64,000 nucleotides of DNA from Cristatella mucedo (GCA_009760855.2 WPIO01000007.1:3846001-3910000); one strand, 5' to 3'; shown: positions 41,301-53,207, counted from the stretch's first letter. Made by a program: numbers and translations. The notes: generated by a model not told the origin, from the sequence alone.

Positions 41301-41905
41301 GAGCGGGAAGAGCACCTGCTGACGAGCTCCCAGCGCCCCAGCTGCAGCAGCGTAGCTGGCAACTTATGAGCGCTCGAGCCTTCTCAGTAACCTCGAAAAT
41401 TGCCACATAGTCGAGCGCCGCACGAGCCGCGAGGAACTGCTTACGGATGTACTCTCTGGAAGCCCGGTGACGAAAGCGCATTTTAGCAAATCACCCTTAG
41501 CCGCGAAATCAGCAGCCCGGCCAGCCGGGCCAAGCTCAACGCGTAAATACATCCACTGGTTCCCCAGCGTGGAGTCGCCGTGTCGTGAGCTCCTCGTGTG
41601 TTCTAAATTTATCCGCAGAAAATTCAGCCGGAAGAGCCTTTTTTAAGATAATTTAATAAATTCAGCCAGAAGAGCATTTTTTAAGATAATCTAATCTTTC
41701 TTCGCCTGCTCATCGACGCTCTGGTATACGGCGAACGCTCTGCCGGTTAAACAGAGGAGTAGAAATTTGTGCCGGTTGGCAACGTCAAAACCTTGAATCT
41801 ACCACCAGATCAAACTTCTCAACCCAACCCATGAAGTCTCCGCTGCCATCGAATTGAGCAAGGATTGGGCTGAATTGTATGTTCTCCTTCGTTGCCGAAA
41901 TAGCT
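38340..41905 (-). pseudogene. Ty3/gypsy-type gag-pol, decayed
   Basis: Internal region of an LTR retrotransposon, read right to left. Gag zinc-knuckle-like C-F-T-C..S-R-N-C, frameshifted, at about 41250-41300. Aspartic protease A-L-F-D-T-G-C-S-W-S-M with the catalytic D-T-G at about 41040, and G-F-D-V-L-L-G-V at about 40850. RT: IIDLRKAYLQLHVNPTLWKY and W-L-G-F-G-L-N-V-A-P-K-V (40230-40390), with the catalytic Y-x-D-D box damaged (x-x-D-D-I-I near 40185). Connection P-F-S-V-A-G-W-L near 39935. RNase H IHLAELEAVIKGL at 39460-39500. Integrase N-S-T-T-F-R-S-N-A-V-R-K-L and G-N-G-I-V-E-R-N-H-R-T-M at 38700-38830. The PR-RT-RH-IN order is that of Ty3/gypsy. Several stops and frameshifts; inactive. 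Confidence 0.85.
39600..39766 (-). mobile_element. SINE-A nested in the LTR element pol
   Basis: Minus-strand SINE-A with box B gggttcgaatcatgc and the conserved end taacagccttatttgtataa (plus). It separates the RNase H block from the connection region. Confidence 0.8.
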
Positions 41906-41907
41906 AG

Positions 41908-42330
41908 TGATTGAAATTTAAGCGACGATACACAAGCACCGAGTGTGCATTAGTAAATAAATAAATCTTAGCTGATTAAACAGCCTCTACGGCTGCGCCT
42001 TTACGGCTATCAGCACCACTTGCAGTGACCATAAAGGATCGCCCTCCGAAGGAATAGGTCCCACGACCTCGGGATTGAGGTCGTGAAAGCAACCGCCTTA
42101 CCTAGTGTGCCACCACGGCTCACCAATAATAACCATGCATTCGGCTGACAGTTGCAATCCAACGAACTACTACCCGTAGAACAGGGGGGGGGGGTAGTAA
42201 GCTGGCAGCTGCTCTTTCCCGAGTCCCCCTTGTCACTGTCTTTGCCAGTCCGCTGGTCCCGACCGCCACGTCAAGGGCCGGCTTCGTGACGTCAAGGACG
42301 GCCAGCGTGCCGCGTGTGAGCCATTAGACC
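41908..42330 (-). mobile_element. 5' LTR of the gypsy-type element, SINE-split and truncated
   Basis: Pairs with 37867-38330. Split at 41966-42124 by a SINE-A. Includes a 10-G run at about 42185. Similarity ends near 42330, well short of the left LTR's length, so the outer end is deleted. On the sense strand just inside this LTR is cggcaacgaaggagaac, the position of a primer-binding site. Confidence 0.75.
41966..42124 (-). mobile_element. SINE-A inserted in the LTR
   Basis: Head ggtgagccgtggtggcacac (minus) ends at 42124; 3' end agccgtagaggctgtttaat, then cagctaaga. Flanked by AT-rich AATAA-like repeats that may be target-site duplications (aataataa at 42125 and aaataaataaa at 41954). Confidence 0.85.
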
Positions 42331-42334
42331 GCAG

Positions 42335-43070
42335 AAACTGCAGCAAGAAGTGTGGCGTAGCCAAGGCTTTAGTATGCTGATCCCAACAGCCAAGAATAGA
42401 TTTAGGTTGATGAGATGGCCGGCAAGATCAAGCACATTTTCAGAGGCATTCAACATCCCGAGGTCTAAAAACCAAGAAACGCTCTCAAAGGATGCAAAAC
42501 CTGTCATTTAATGGACTTAAGCGCTAAAAGCTATCCTATGAGGATGAAAGAATTTTCAATATTTAAGTTAAACCAAGAAAGCAATTTGATGAATATGGTT
42601 GCTGAAAAATATTCAAGACAGTATTTTATTCGAAGCCAACCGACTGTAGTAACCTACCGTGGCTGGGAGAACGCACACTCAATATTAATGAGTGCACCAC
42701 AGTTCCCTCGATTAGTCAGTAAGTCTTCGGAACGATATCTCGGTATTTTATTCTAATTTTGGCTGCCTGCCAAGGCAGTTCCATGCAGTCACAGTTCACT
42801 TCATAACTTATAATAATGCTGAAGCATTTCCAATAGCAGCCACGAGATCTACGACAAGGCTGCACTCTGCACCAACCAATCTGTTTTTGTCTCTCTAGCA
42901 TTCTTGCCCAGGGCGAGTACAGGAGCAGTTTGTCGAGTATGCATATTTTGATTGATGAGAGGCACGTTCCGATGAGTACTCATTAGCACACTTCCTCATT
43001 GATTTGGGCACAGAATCGGCAACACCACTCACCCCCTACATCAACATCTCTGGTGCTGCACACTGTTACT
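42335..43070. other. Unassigned DNA
   Basis: Contains an 81-codon plus-strand ORF (42511-42756) without recognised motif. No clear repeat signature. Confidence 0.4.
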
Positions 43071-43077
43071 GCAAAAG

Positions 43078-43238
43078 ATATTAGCTGATTGAACAGCCTA
43101 ATTTTTATAGCAAGAGAAGAGCCTTAATGGCAATCGCCACCCCTTGCGGTTGCCAACAAATGATCGCGAACAGCAAGATTCGAACCCACGACCTCGGTCG
43201 CTAAGAGCGAGCATCTCAACTTCTAGTCTATCATAGCC
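43078..43238 (-). mobile_element. SINE-A
   Basis: Minus-strand copy; box B gggttcgaatcttgc, body hairpin remnant, 3' end aggctgttcaatcagctaat. Confidence 0.8.
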
Positions 43239-43269
43239 CAGTGAAAAGATAGCTTCCCTGCACTGCCAG

Positions 43270-43940
43270 AAGCTATAATAATAATAATAGTAATAATACA
43301 TTTGATAGAGCTATCTCAGAAAACTCAATCTCTTTCTAGGTGCTTTACATTTGCTGCAAAAAACACTGTCGAATAGTGAGTGGTATAATGCATAATAAAG
43401 AACACGAATAACATGGTTGGGGGTGACATGCATAGGGTCAGCATGCAAGTGTGGTTAGCGAGTTGCCTGCAACAGTTTCAGCACGCATAAGCACAGAAAG
43501 AAAGAATCACAGGGAACCGCTAAATTCTGTCAGAAATAGGTGCGTTTTAAATTTCTTTTTGAATGTGGTCAAGTCAGGGGATGTCGTGACGCAAGTCGGG
43601 AGTGAGTTCCAGGCTTTGGGAGCATACGAACTAAATGCACGGTCTCCAAAGGATTAGAGATTTGTAAAAATAAAAAAAGGTGTGTAGATCTTACAGGTAG
43701 GCTGGAGCAAAAGAATGAAGGGACCCAATAGTGAGCGACAAAATCTTGAAGTCGATCTGTTGCTTTGACTGGTAGCTAGTGCAGGTCAGCGAGAAGGGGT
43801 GCGATGTGGCAACTGGGACACTCACGACAGGCAAGACTAGCTGCAGAGTTTTGCACCAGCAATAAGAGCCCGATTGCACACTCTGATAGGTCAGCAAGCA
43901 GTGAGTTACAGAAGTCAAGCCGGGACTAACCCCTAGCAAC
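43270..43940 (-). pseudogene. L2-A LINE copy, decayed
   Basis: ATT tail at 43274-43299, L2-A 3' UTR, then ORF2 C-terminal sequence ([17 protein letters not shown] on the opposite strand marks the conserved [17 protein letters not shown] block). Truncated near 43940. Confidence 0.82.
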
Positions 43941-43979
43941 TTCATCCAACCTTGAATAGTGCTTCTTGTTCTATTAGCT

Positions 43980-44105
43980 AGTCACATAAACATCCGTGCT
44001 TCTTTTAATGATCATTTGATTGTGCTTCTTTTGCAACAATTGTAAAGCACCAAGAAAGAGATCGAATTCTCTGAGGGTGCTTTATCAAAAAAAATTATTA
44101 TTTTG
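43980..44105 (+). mobile_element. L2-A 3' tail fragment
   Basis: Ends aagcaccaagaaagagatcg, then aattctctgagggtgctt and an A-rich stretch in place of pure (ATT)n. Confidence 0.78.
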
Positions 44106-44109
44106 TTTG

Positions 44110-45895
44110 TTTTTTGCTGGTCATTTATTTAGGAAATCTCTCTGCTCTCGTAAATCCTGGAACAAGTGAGTTTGACTGCTTCGCATAGCCTTAAATGAGA
44201 GCCTGTGAATTCAATGTTGAAGGGTTTGCACTGAATCTTAATTTGCCTAGTGATGATTACTAACAGCTTTTCCAGAAATATTTCAGATTCGAATCGTACT
44301 TCTCTTGCTGTTATAGCTGCTGTAGTTATTGGGCTGTAGTTATTTTCTCTTTATGTCTGAGAGATTCCCTCCGTGTTAAACGAGCCAGGTGAAAATTAGC
44401 TAAGAGAGCACCAGTATGACGTAGCATTTGCTCCATCTATCAGCGAGTTGTCTTTTCTGTGCTTATATGTGCAGAAATTTTACATTTTATTACCAATCAA
44501 TTGACAGGCTTTGTTCCATCAAATGTTATGAAGCCCGAAAGAGCACGCGATACAAATCAACCTATGTAATTTTGAATGTGAGTTAGTTCATTCGTACGTA
44601 AGTCTATCAAAGAGTCCTTAAGGGACGTCATTGACGTCGTACTTAACGTTGTGACCTGTGTGATATTTGTGTTAATACTAAGATGGTACGACTACGACGA
44701 CTCTCTTAATCATGTAAAAACAGCAGAGACAATTTAGTAATTTACCAATTTAGCTACACCATAGACTCTCATAGCAGAAATTGAACATTGCACTGCAAAT
44801 TGAATTATGAAATAGCAATGAGCTGACTTTAAATCAGCTCGTTTTTATATAGAATATATTATTATTAATTATATTAATATTAGCAGTAATGTTTTATCAC
44901 CATTTAGTTAAAGGAAATATACCAACATCAAGGATCGAATTCTGCAAGAGTGAGATTGCAGACTCAAGAGCTCATGCAAACATCTGGTTTGCCAAGTTCA
45001 CTGCTGAGTGCACTGCCTGCGGCCACTCATATTGGCTGGGGATAGTAACTCGCGAACCTTGTCAATGGCGAGCAAGAGTGGCTATTACTGTCACATCTTT
45101 GCAGCTACGGATCGCAATATCTACAGTTGTAAAGCGATGGTAGGCGGCCACGTTGGAAAGGCAGCTGCAAACATGTCTGCTTGGTGCATGCACAGTCAGC
45201 TTGGTGTGTTCGTGTGTGTGCAGGTGTACTTGACACACACGTGCAGTTGCTCACTTGCACATGCATGCACATTGGGTGCAAAAGGCATGCATGCTTTTAG
45301 GAGGGTGCCTATGATTGAGGCATCGAGATAACCAGGTGGGTGGCTGTTTTCCGAGATGCCTACTTCCTTTCAATCGCATTGTTGTTGACTCAGCCTTCGC
45401 CTACCTACCCACCTTCAGACAAGCTGCGAGTGATGGCCCAATGGTGAGATCGAGATCGTAAGAGGGAATGGAATGCAGGATCAGCATATGCTGACAGGAG
45501 GGCATCTCGGCGAGCAATGGTAAAGTAATTCCACGATTGCCTTGCTTAACAAAAGGACCATGCAGCAGATTCACAGCAATGTCCGTCGTCCTGTCCTAGT
45601 TGCTGTGGCCACTGCCCACACGGTAAACACTTCTGCTCAAGAAATCGGACCAGCTTCTGCTTCAAGTGACTGGATGGTCGAATAGTGGTGGCTGCAAGGC
45701 TTCCACTACGTACGGCGTTACACATATCTACTTGGACTTACCAGCTGGCTGGTGTGTGATGAAGACTTGCGGCTCACTGCCGATGCTGCTGCTGGTGCAG
45801 GACCTGCATCGTTTTGGCTGCTGCACTTTGGCGTGACTGGCATGGTCTAGGTGGGTGGGGGCTGCAAAAGAACTCGCCGGCTCGTGGCTCTGAAC
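44110..45895. other. Unassigned DNA with a possible plus-strand exon
   Basis: About 1.8 kb without recognised repeats. At 45058-45140 (plus) a segment reads S-K-S-G-Y-Y-C-H-I-F-A-A-T-D-R-N-I-Y-S-C and runs into a GTAGGC donor-like site at 45140. It looks protein-like but I cannot name it. A short TG/CA-rich patch is at 45200-45260. Confidence 0.3.
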
Positions 45896-45904
45896 TTGTT
45901 CACT

Positions 45905-46450
45905 CTTTAAGCGTTTACTATGTCGTAAAGGAAGCATGATGCAAGTCGTGAGCAAACGATTAGCAGTAGCAGGCACAATGTCAACAAGTATAACGTGATC
46001 AGAGGTGATATGCACACTGTCAACATGTAAAATATGATTAGTGGTTGCGTGCACAGTGTCAGCACGCATGAGGATGCAAAGGACAATTCGCAAGGATCTA
46101 CCAAATGCGGTGAGAAACGGGTGTGCTTTTAACTTCTTTTTAAATGTCTTCCAGTCAGGGGATGCCGTGATTTCAGTCGAAGTGAACTCCAGGCTTGGGG
46201 AGCATACGAACTAAAGGCAAAGTCTCCACAGAATTTGAGGTTTGTACATGTACAGCTAAACGATTTGAGTCAGCAAAATCGGTGGCATGATGCCTAGCCT
46301 GGTGATGGAGTAGTTCTGGTAGGTAGGCTGGAGCCAGAGAATGAAGGAACCTAAAGGTGAGTGCTAGAACCTTCAAATCGGTGCACTGCTTGTCTGGGAG
46401 CCAGTGCAGGTAGGCAAGTAGTGCTGTGATGTGGCAGTTGCTTGATGGTG
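45905..46450 (-). pseudogene. L2-A LINE copy, decayed, no microsatellite tail
   Basis: 3' UTR-like sequence at 45905-46100, then ORF2 C-terminus (L-L-A-Y-L-H-W-L-P-D-K-Q, L-A-L-T-F-R-F-L-H-S-L-A-P-A-Y-L at 46300-46440). The terminal ATT repeat is lost. Confidence 0.75.
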
Positions 46451-46454
46451 TTTG

Positions 46455-47650
46455 TGTGCATTCAGTCGATGCTGCTTCAGACCCAAGTGCCACTAGCAGT
46501 TAACCTGGTGGTCAAGCACGTGGGGCAGTTGCTGTTTTCTATCTTTGACCACATCCTAGCAATCCGGTTGGTCACATTCAATCGAATTGGGCTAACTTAC
46601 ATAAAAGCCAAAGGCTTAAGCACTTCGTTGCCTAATGTGGCCTTTGTTTACCATCTCATGGCCCTTTAATGTCTGCTTATGGACGAGCCACTGAATTATG
46701 ACCTTTGATTTAAGCTGCTGCAGTGACCAGACTTTGATGTCGGATTACGGCCCGGCCTCTCTGATGTGCATTTGTGGCTTTGATAAGGAAAAAGTGTTAA
46801 CCGACCTCTGATAGAGTGGCCCTGCTTGTGCTGGCCGATGGAACCATTTGGCAAAAAATTACATTGTAGTGGACTTTTATGGTCGGGTTCGTTTATTCGG
46901 AGAGCTCTCGCCGGCTTGGTTCATGTTGCACACTTAGCACCCATTCATGATTAACTCGATGCCTAGCATGTAGGTGCGTTTCGATGAGCCTGCTTAATGA
47001 AATCTGAGAGCAGCCAGATCTTTCATCGAGCTGCCCCTTGCCTGTCGCCTCGATGCTCCACGCTGCCAGCTAAGCGCTAGCTATGCCCCCCCCCCCCCCG
47101 CGGGCGAGCCAGCCAACTGAAACGACCATGACTGAGAATACAGTCATATTACCTTTTTCGTGGAGAGTATTCCCAGCGAACCATTGGCTGCTGACTCTGA
47201 AGAATGCTGCATTGATCCTTGTACCTTGTCGCTCTCTTGCACTCTCTCTGGCTGCTGGTACAGAGCACAGAGGTCCAGTTCCTTGTTTTTGGCATTGCAC
47301 GTCGAGACGTGAGAAAGTAGGCATTTCCGTGTGACTTGGGCAGTCATACAATCGCCTTAATGTATGCCGAAGATCTGTCTCCCTGCCCGTGTTATAGGCG
47401 TCATGAATATAGAGATATTTTATTGTAAACTGCATATCATTTATTTCATATTTCCAGTATGTTAAAGATTCAGACAGATTTATATAGCTCAATTGAAAAC
47501 AGGATTTGTGAGTATTTCATGCTCCTGGTGTCCGTCTGAGAAAATTTTAGGCCTATCACCCACCAACTGAAGATGACGCTGTTACACGCCAGTGGTTGAG
47601 TGGGTGGAATACTAACATGTACTGTCTTTTGCATCTGTGTTTAAAGTGCA
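46455..47650. other. Unassigned DNA
   Basis: About 1.2 kb with no recognised element. It includes a 15-C run at 47085-47099 and overlapping ORFs on both strands (47070-47492 minus, 47083-47334 plus), not recognised. Confidence 0.4.
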
Positions 47651-47654
47651 AATG

Positions 47655-49932
47655 GCAGCTGACAAAAGACAAAAGATCAGGACTGCCTTTCCATTTATAG
47701 GCATATGAGGACTACTGTAGATCCTACCAATCGATCCTAGCAAAAACCATGTCTAGCTTCTATAAAATATTGTTGAATTGAAAATGCACGTCCAAAAATG
47801 CTGATATCTGTGATCGAGCATCTCCTTAACCACTCACATGGTAGTTCCTTATCTAGTGACCTTTGTGGTGATCTTGCTTGCTGACCTTCATTGCCAAAAA
47901 GACAGGCAAGATCAGACAGTCCATCCGTAGAGTGGCAGCATCCCCTCTGAACTCCTATCCCTCAATTCCGTGCAGCACCTCAATGTCTACATTCAAGAAG
48001 GTCATGAGTGACCTCTTTCTGTAGCTCATATTCCAATCAAAGAACACAACTAGTCCTCAAGACCTTATTCCCACTGCTCTGCTTCTACGATGGATAGATC
48101 TGCTTCTGCCATGCATAATTAACGTCATAAATATTTTATTAGGCTTAGATCATGTCCCAGCACCTTTCAAAAAGGTTTGATCAGGCCATTATTTAAGAAA
48201 GCAACACCAGACCAAGAGAACTTGAGCAACTTCCACTCAGTCTCCCTTCTACCGTTCCCATAAAAAAATACTGGAACGAGTTGAGGCAGAGTAGTTTAAC
48301 TCTTATGTATTTTAAAACTTCACACCTAGCCAGTAAGTTCCAGTTTGGTTTTAGAGCTAAATCCACTTAGTGGGCATTTCTTCGGAGGCACAACGACCTT
48401 CTGAGGAATGCAGACATAGGTAGAGTCTCTGCTTTTTTTGCTCGAACTTTTGCCAGCTTTTGATTAAATCGATCACAGAGTCCTTTTCAAGCACATCTCT
48501 CTCGCTCGCACATCACAGGCACATCTACACAATGGTTCAGGTCCTATCTCACCGGGAGACTCCAGAGTATTGATGTGAACAGACAAGATCATTCGAGGAA
48601 TCACTGAAGCATGATGTACCTCAGGGGTCTGCCCTTGGTCCGTTTTTCCGTTTTACACTCTCCAATTTGCCGACATGATTGTCAGGCACAATCTAAGCTT
48701 TCCCTTCTATGCAGGTGGGACTCAGTTGTACCTCTGCTTTGATCTCCACAGCCCTCCACGACGTCGAATTTTCTCAACTTCCTTGCTGCTTGTATTGATG
48801 ACATTCGCACATAAATGGCAGAAACTGTCTTAAATTAAATGACAACGAAACTAACCTACATTTTGGGCAAACCAATTGTGATTAAGAAATTTGAAAATTT
48901 CCCGCTCAATATCGGTTCTGCCAGTACTTGAATCCACACGAAATTCCACGGTGACCTTTCATTAGACGATAACACCAGCTCCGCTGTAAATTGTGTCTAC
49001 TTTCAGGTACATAACATTGCTAAAACTTGGTGTTTCTTAGACAGGGATACTACATCGAAATTGGTCCATGCATTTGTGATATCTCGTGTCGACTTCTGTA
49101 GCTCACTGCTTGCTGGTCTGTCAGCCTGTACAATCAGGTGCTTACAGTTGGAGCAAAACTGTGCATCCAGGCTTGTCTGTTGTGTGCATCACAGTTTCCA
49201 CATCAAAGTACTTCACGCCGACCTTAAATAGCTTCCAGTCAAGCAACGCGTCGACTTAAGGTTCTGTTCACTTTTAAGTCTCTTCATTCTTTGGCTCCAA
49301 CCTACCGATTAGATCTACTCCCCGATCAGGCTAAGCATCTTAGCCCCTGCTTTTCTGAATCTGATCGTTTAGCTACACCTTGTATGTACCTTATATCCTT
49401 TGGAGACCGTGTTTCTAGTTCAAGTTCTAGTGTCTAAAGCCTGGAACTCACTTCCGACTGACGTTACGACATCCCTGACTTGACATTTAAAAAGAAGGCA
49501 AAACGGATCTATTTATTGCAGCATTTACAGAGTTCACGTGGTTCTTTCTTTGCGTGCTTATGCGTGCTGACACAATGCATGCTGCCACTAACATTATCTG
49601 CATGTTGTCCTTTTGCATGCCATCTCTAACCATGTTATGCTTGTTCATTGAGCATGCTACCCTCACCGTTCGATTATGCTTTCTTTACAGCATATTTAAA
49701 GTGCCAAGAAAGAGATTACGTTCTCTGGTGAGCCTCGATAAGGGCCACTAGATAAGGCGGTTACTTCTCTCAAAATTTTGCAATGGCGATTCCTTTCGAT
49801 CCGATCGCTGCTGTAAGCTGAGGTTATAGCCGTAAAGGCTCTCCTGTCACTACACAAAAGAGGCTGTTAAATCAGCTAGTATTTTTTCTGTAATTGTGCT
49901 ATAACAATGCATTATTATTATTACTATTATCT
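47655..49932 (+). pseudogene. L2-A LINE copy, long but heavily decayed
   Basis: Follows L2-A ORF2 from K-R-S-G-L..A-Y-E-D-Y-C-R-S-Y-Q-S-I-L-A-K (about 47665-47740) through the whole RT region (V-L-K-H.., L-Q-S-I-D-V-N at about 48565, F-Y-A-G-G-T-Q-L-Y-L-C-F at about 48710) to the 3' UTR and tail at 49932. No ORF over 70 codons survives, so this is an old insertion. A SINE-A splits its tail. Confidence 0.82.
49729..49888 (+). mobile_element. SINE-A nested in an L2-A tail
   Basis: Starts gtgagcctcgataagggcca directly after the L2-A ...gattacgttctctg and ends atcagctagtattttttct, after which the L2-A tail (tgctataacaatgcattatt) resumes. Confidence 0.88.
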
Positions 49933-50171
49933 GGTCCAGCTTCGCTACAGATGAAAGTTCTTTAATGCATCTGTCTGAAATGCACCAATCTGCATTTGAC
50001 ACCTGGTGGTGAGAGACAATTTTTCGTATGAAGTTGCATCTGTACAGCCTTTGGGCTTCTGTCCATTGACATTGCTGAGCTTTCCTCTAGAATGCATGCC
50101 TCACACACAAAGTCGGCTTTTTTGGATTTCGAATGTAGGGCTTGGATTCAAATATTGAGACAACCCAACGT

Positions 50172-50178
<7 letters not shown>

Positions 50179-50250
<72 letters not shown>
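50179..50250 (+). repeat. (CT)n microsatellite
   Basis: About 36 CT units; reads as Ser-Leu repeats. Confidence 0.97.
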
Positions 50251-50252
<2 letters not shown>

Positions 50253-51316
50253 GTCCTGTGTATGTATACATCTAGGGTCTCTATAAGTGCTGAATAGATT
50301 AGGTAGTTTTACAAAAATGCATGGTTGTGTGATTCGTCGGGCTGGTTATTTAGCTGAGAGCAGTTAAACCTGCTGCAATGAGCGATGCAATAGGGCTAAC
50401 TAGGACATTCTATCAGAGGTTTACGGGGCAATGTAGCCTATATTACCTAGCCAGTGCTACATCAACATCCGTCTGCAAAGGCCTCTTCAGCAGTTCACTG
50501 GATTCTGAGGGGCATCAAGGATCGAACGATTTCGACGGAGTGCACAAGGTCTACCGTAGATACTGCTGCTCTCAGGAATCCGGTGCAGGTCTTGAAAACT
50601 CGGGAGCCTTAAAACTAGCCACTCGCTCAATGGCACGTGTACCTGCATGCAACCCAACCACTTACAGCCTTCGCATCCCAAGGTCAGCATTTGTTGAACG
50701 CCAATATAGATTACTCAATGCCCAAGGGCTCTTAGAGTGAGAGAGAGAGAAAGAAAGAGAGAGAGAGAGCTCAAAGCAGGAGCAAGAGGCCTTCAGTATT
50801 GAGAGTCGGTGTTCCAGTCTATTGAGACTTAATCGATACTCTACAGATGCGGTTTCGGATGATGCTTCTTGCAGTACGATCAGGGTAACTCGATACCACA
50901 GCACATTCTTGCCAGTGCACGTGTGCACAATGTCTCAATGTACCCTGACAGCATGTCCCGGTGAATTTATTCTTGGCCAGAGGCATTCTGTCATGTCCAC
51001 AAGGTACCTGCACACCCACTTGGCACTTCCACCCATTCCATAGTGTTGCAATCTGTCATACCCACCCCAGCTGCCAGCTGAATGCTGTTAAGTGTAAACC
51101 ACCGGGCTGCCTCTGCAGCAACCGGATCATGGCAACAGAGGATCATTCCGTGGATGCCCCAACGATGCAATCATTGCTTCCAGGCCCCATCTGGCATGCT
51201 ACTGCAATCTCTGCTCTCAAGTGGCCAGGGCACTTGCGAAAAACAATGCAGTCGTCTTGAAATTGAATCTAAGCTTACGACCTTTATTCCGGGTGCTTTA
51301 CAGACGTTGATAGAGC

Positions 51317-51317
<1 letters not shown>

Positions 51318-51381
<64 letters not shown>

Positions 51382-51382
51382 C
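51318..51382 (+). repeat. (GA)n microsatellite
   Basis: About 30 GA units with one GGG interruption at the end. Confidence 0.96.
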
Positions 51383-52800
51383 GATCACAAGTGGCTCATC
51401 GAGTTGTTAACTTATGCCTGCCTGTGAGCAGTGTCACAGATTCGAACAATTAAAGTAGCGGGTTTAGGCAAGGCTGTCAATCTGCTTGGGAAAATGTAAG
51501 GCATTGCTCCAACTACAGAGCAGCTAGAGCCAGACTCAGCTCTGCCGCCTGAGCGATGGTCTACTTGCACTGTGCCAGGCGAAGTGCTTACCATCTCCGC
51601 CGATCACCGACCGGGCAGAGCTGCTGAGAACGGCCTAATCGTGAGCTGCATTACTGCCATGCAAAGTCAAGTGTGCTTATCAGCCAAGTCTGCTCCAAAG
51701 GTTATGCTAAATCTGTGGCTTATGCAGAAGGAGGCTTGCCAGCTTGCAATTTAGCTTGTGCACACATTGTAAAATGCAGAAGGTTCTGGTGCATGTAGCT
51801 TCCTGCTGATCACAGCTTTGGAATATAGATGCTGATAGCACCAATGGTGCAAGGAAGGGAGACAAGCGGACATTGGCCCACACCTGGATTGACTTGAATG
51901 GGCATGTTGGTTACTTGACCGTCATGAATATGGCTAGCGACTTAGCAATGTAAATGTACTTGGAATGTGCACGACCGGTGCTACCAGTTAAGCCGATAGT
52001 AGTGAAACACTGTAGCAATTAAGAGCACCCTCTTTCGGCTATTTGGACCACTGAACTGCCGTCCAGCAAAAAGCCTAGGAGAAAAACTCATGTTTAACGC
52101 TTTTGCTCAGCATCTAGAGTCACTTCGCATGTCTCACCAAGACTCACCTCAAGTGTCTGCCCAACCTTGAGCACTTGGCATGGCCTGGATGCGATTACAT
52201 GGCCGTGTAATCATTATAAGACAGTGATCAATGCACGATCTGGAAGGCCGTGACAAACACTGACCTCGAGGAATGAGCGAACAACATTTGTAGTGAGTAG
52301 AATCGTTCTCACCATATGTTTAAGAATGGTATACCTAACCTTGATCAATCTGGCTGTGACTTACACTTCTAAACCTGGCCATTGACATACACAAAGAGTA
52401 GGTCAGACAAAGCAGGTGCATCTCTCTTACAGACTTCATTTGATATAGCTTTTTATTAAAGAAGAGAGGACTACCGACTTTCTTATGCTCATATCTAGTA
52501 CATGGATGAGAAATACGTGCTAGCGCATGTCATTTGATAGTTAGAAGCAGTGCGAGAGCCACCGCCATGCCAAGCTGAGGAGACGTGTAATAGGCCATCT
52601 ACTCAGGTCTGTCTCATGCCTGTTGGATATGGCTTGCCTGCTTACTCCTTCTATACTGAAAGAAACAAACTAGCTCGACTTATGTGTCCATCACGTGGCA
52701 GCAGACCAAAACTAATGACTCGGCAGAGTGCACCACGATTATACTTACTTAGGCAGGTTGGCATCAAGCATACTGCCAGCCAAGTTATGAGGCCGAGCTC

Positions 52801-52874
52801 CTATCTTACTCTCTTTCTCTCTCCCCTCTCTTTCGCTCTCCTTCCTCTCTCTCTCTCTCTCTCTTCTCTCTCAG
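52801..52874 (+). repeat. CT-rich tract ending in a splice acceptor-like CTCAG
   Basis: Imperfect CT repeat of about 70 bp ending ctcttctctctcag. It would be an unusually long polypyrimidine tract for the candidate exon that follows. Confidence 0.8.
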
Positions 52875-52970
52875 AATCATGCAGCAGCACTTGCCAAAGT
52901 TGCTGGCGCTGCAGCGTGTGCTGCAGATGCCGGCACAGCAACGAGCTGCTGCCCATAGCTGGCTGAGCCT
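52875..52970 (+). CDS. Possible exon of an unrecognised gene
   Basis: 96 bp between an excellent acceptor and donor GTGAGC. In frame with the next exon it reads I-M-Q-Q-H-L-P-K-L-L-A-L-Q-R-V-L-Q-M-P-A, then Q-Q-R-A-A-A-H-S-W-L-S. The junction to 53012 keeps the frame across a 41-bp intron. Family not recognised. The ORF immediately upstream (52550-52966) does not join in the required phase. Confidence 0.3.
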
Positions 52971-53011
52971 GTGAGCTAATAAGACGTGAACATCTTTTTC
53001 TCACGGTGCAG

Positions 53012-53207
53012 CTCTCTGTGCAACAGTGAGCATTCCTATCTGTCTGTGGTGCTGTTCCATTGCTACATCACACTGCCCCTGCGGTTGATTCCACCGACTC
53101 CTGCTCAAGGCTGCAAGTTCCGCAAATGGCATCTACTTGAGAGAACTCCTTGCCTTGGTTCTGTGACCGTGAGGGTTCGGTCAGCGGCCAAGTGTTTTGG
53201 CGAGTAA
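53012..53207 (+). CDS. Possible terminal exon of an unrecognised gene
   Basis: Open to a TAA at 53205, reading S-E-H-S-Y-L-S-V-V-L-F-H-C-Y-I-T-L-P-L-R, then F-R-K-W-H-L-L-E-R-T-P-C-L-G-S-V-T-V-R-V. Alternating hydrophobic strands suggest a beta-rich C-terminus. An aataaa polyadenylation motif lies at about 53299, 90 bp after the stop. No homologue recognised. Confidence 0.35.

Larger units (their letters stand above)
49935..52795. other. Unassigned DNA with two microsatellites
   Basis: About 2.9 kb without L2, LTR or clear SINE signatures. Several medium ORFs (50378-50740, 51082-51453, 51572-51754 and 52550-52966, all plus) look partly protein-like, for example L-P-P-E-R-W-S-T-C-T-V-P-G-E-V-L-T-I-S-A at 51535-51600, but none is recognised. 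This may be exons of a gene ending at 53207. Confidence 0.35.

Noticed and set aside
52550-52966. 138-residue ORF as a coding exon joined to 52875
   Set aside because: It overlaps the candidate exon in another frame, includes the CT tract, and has no donor in the phase needed to join it.
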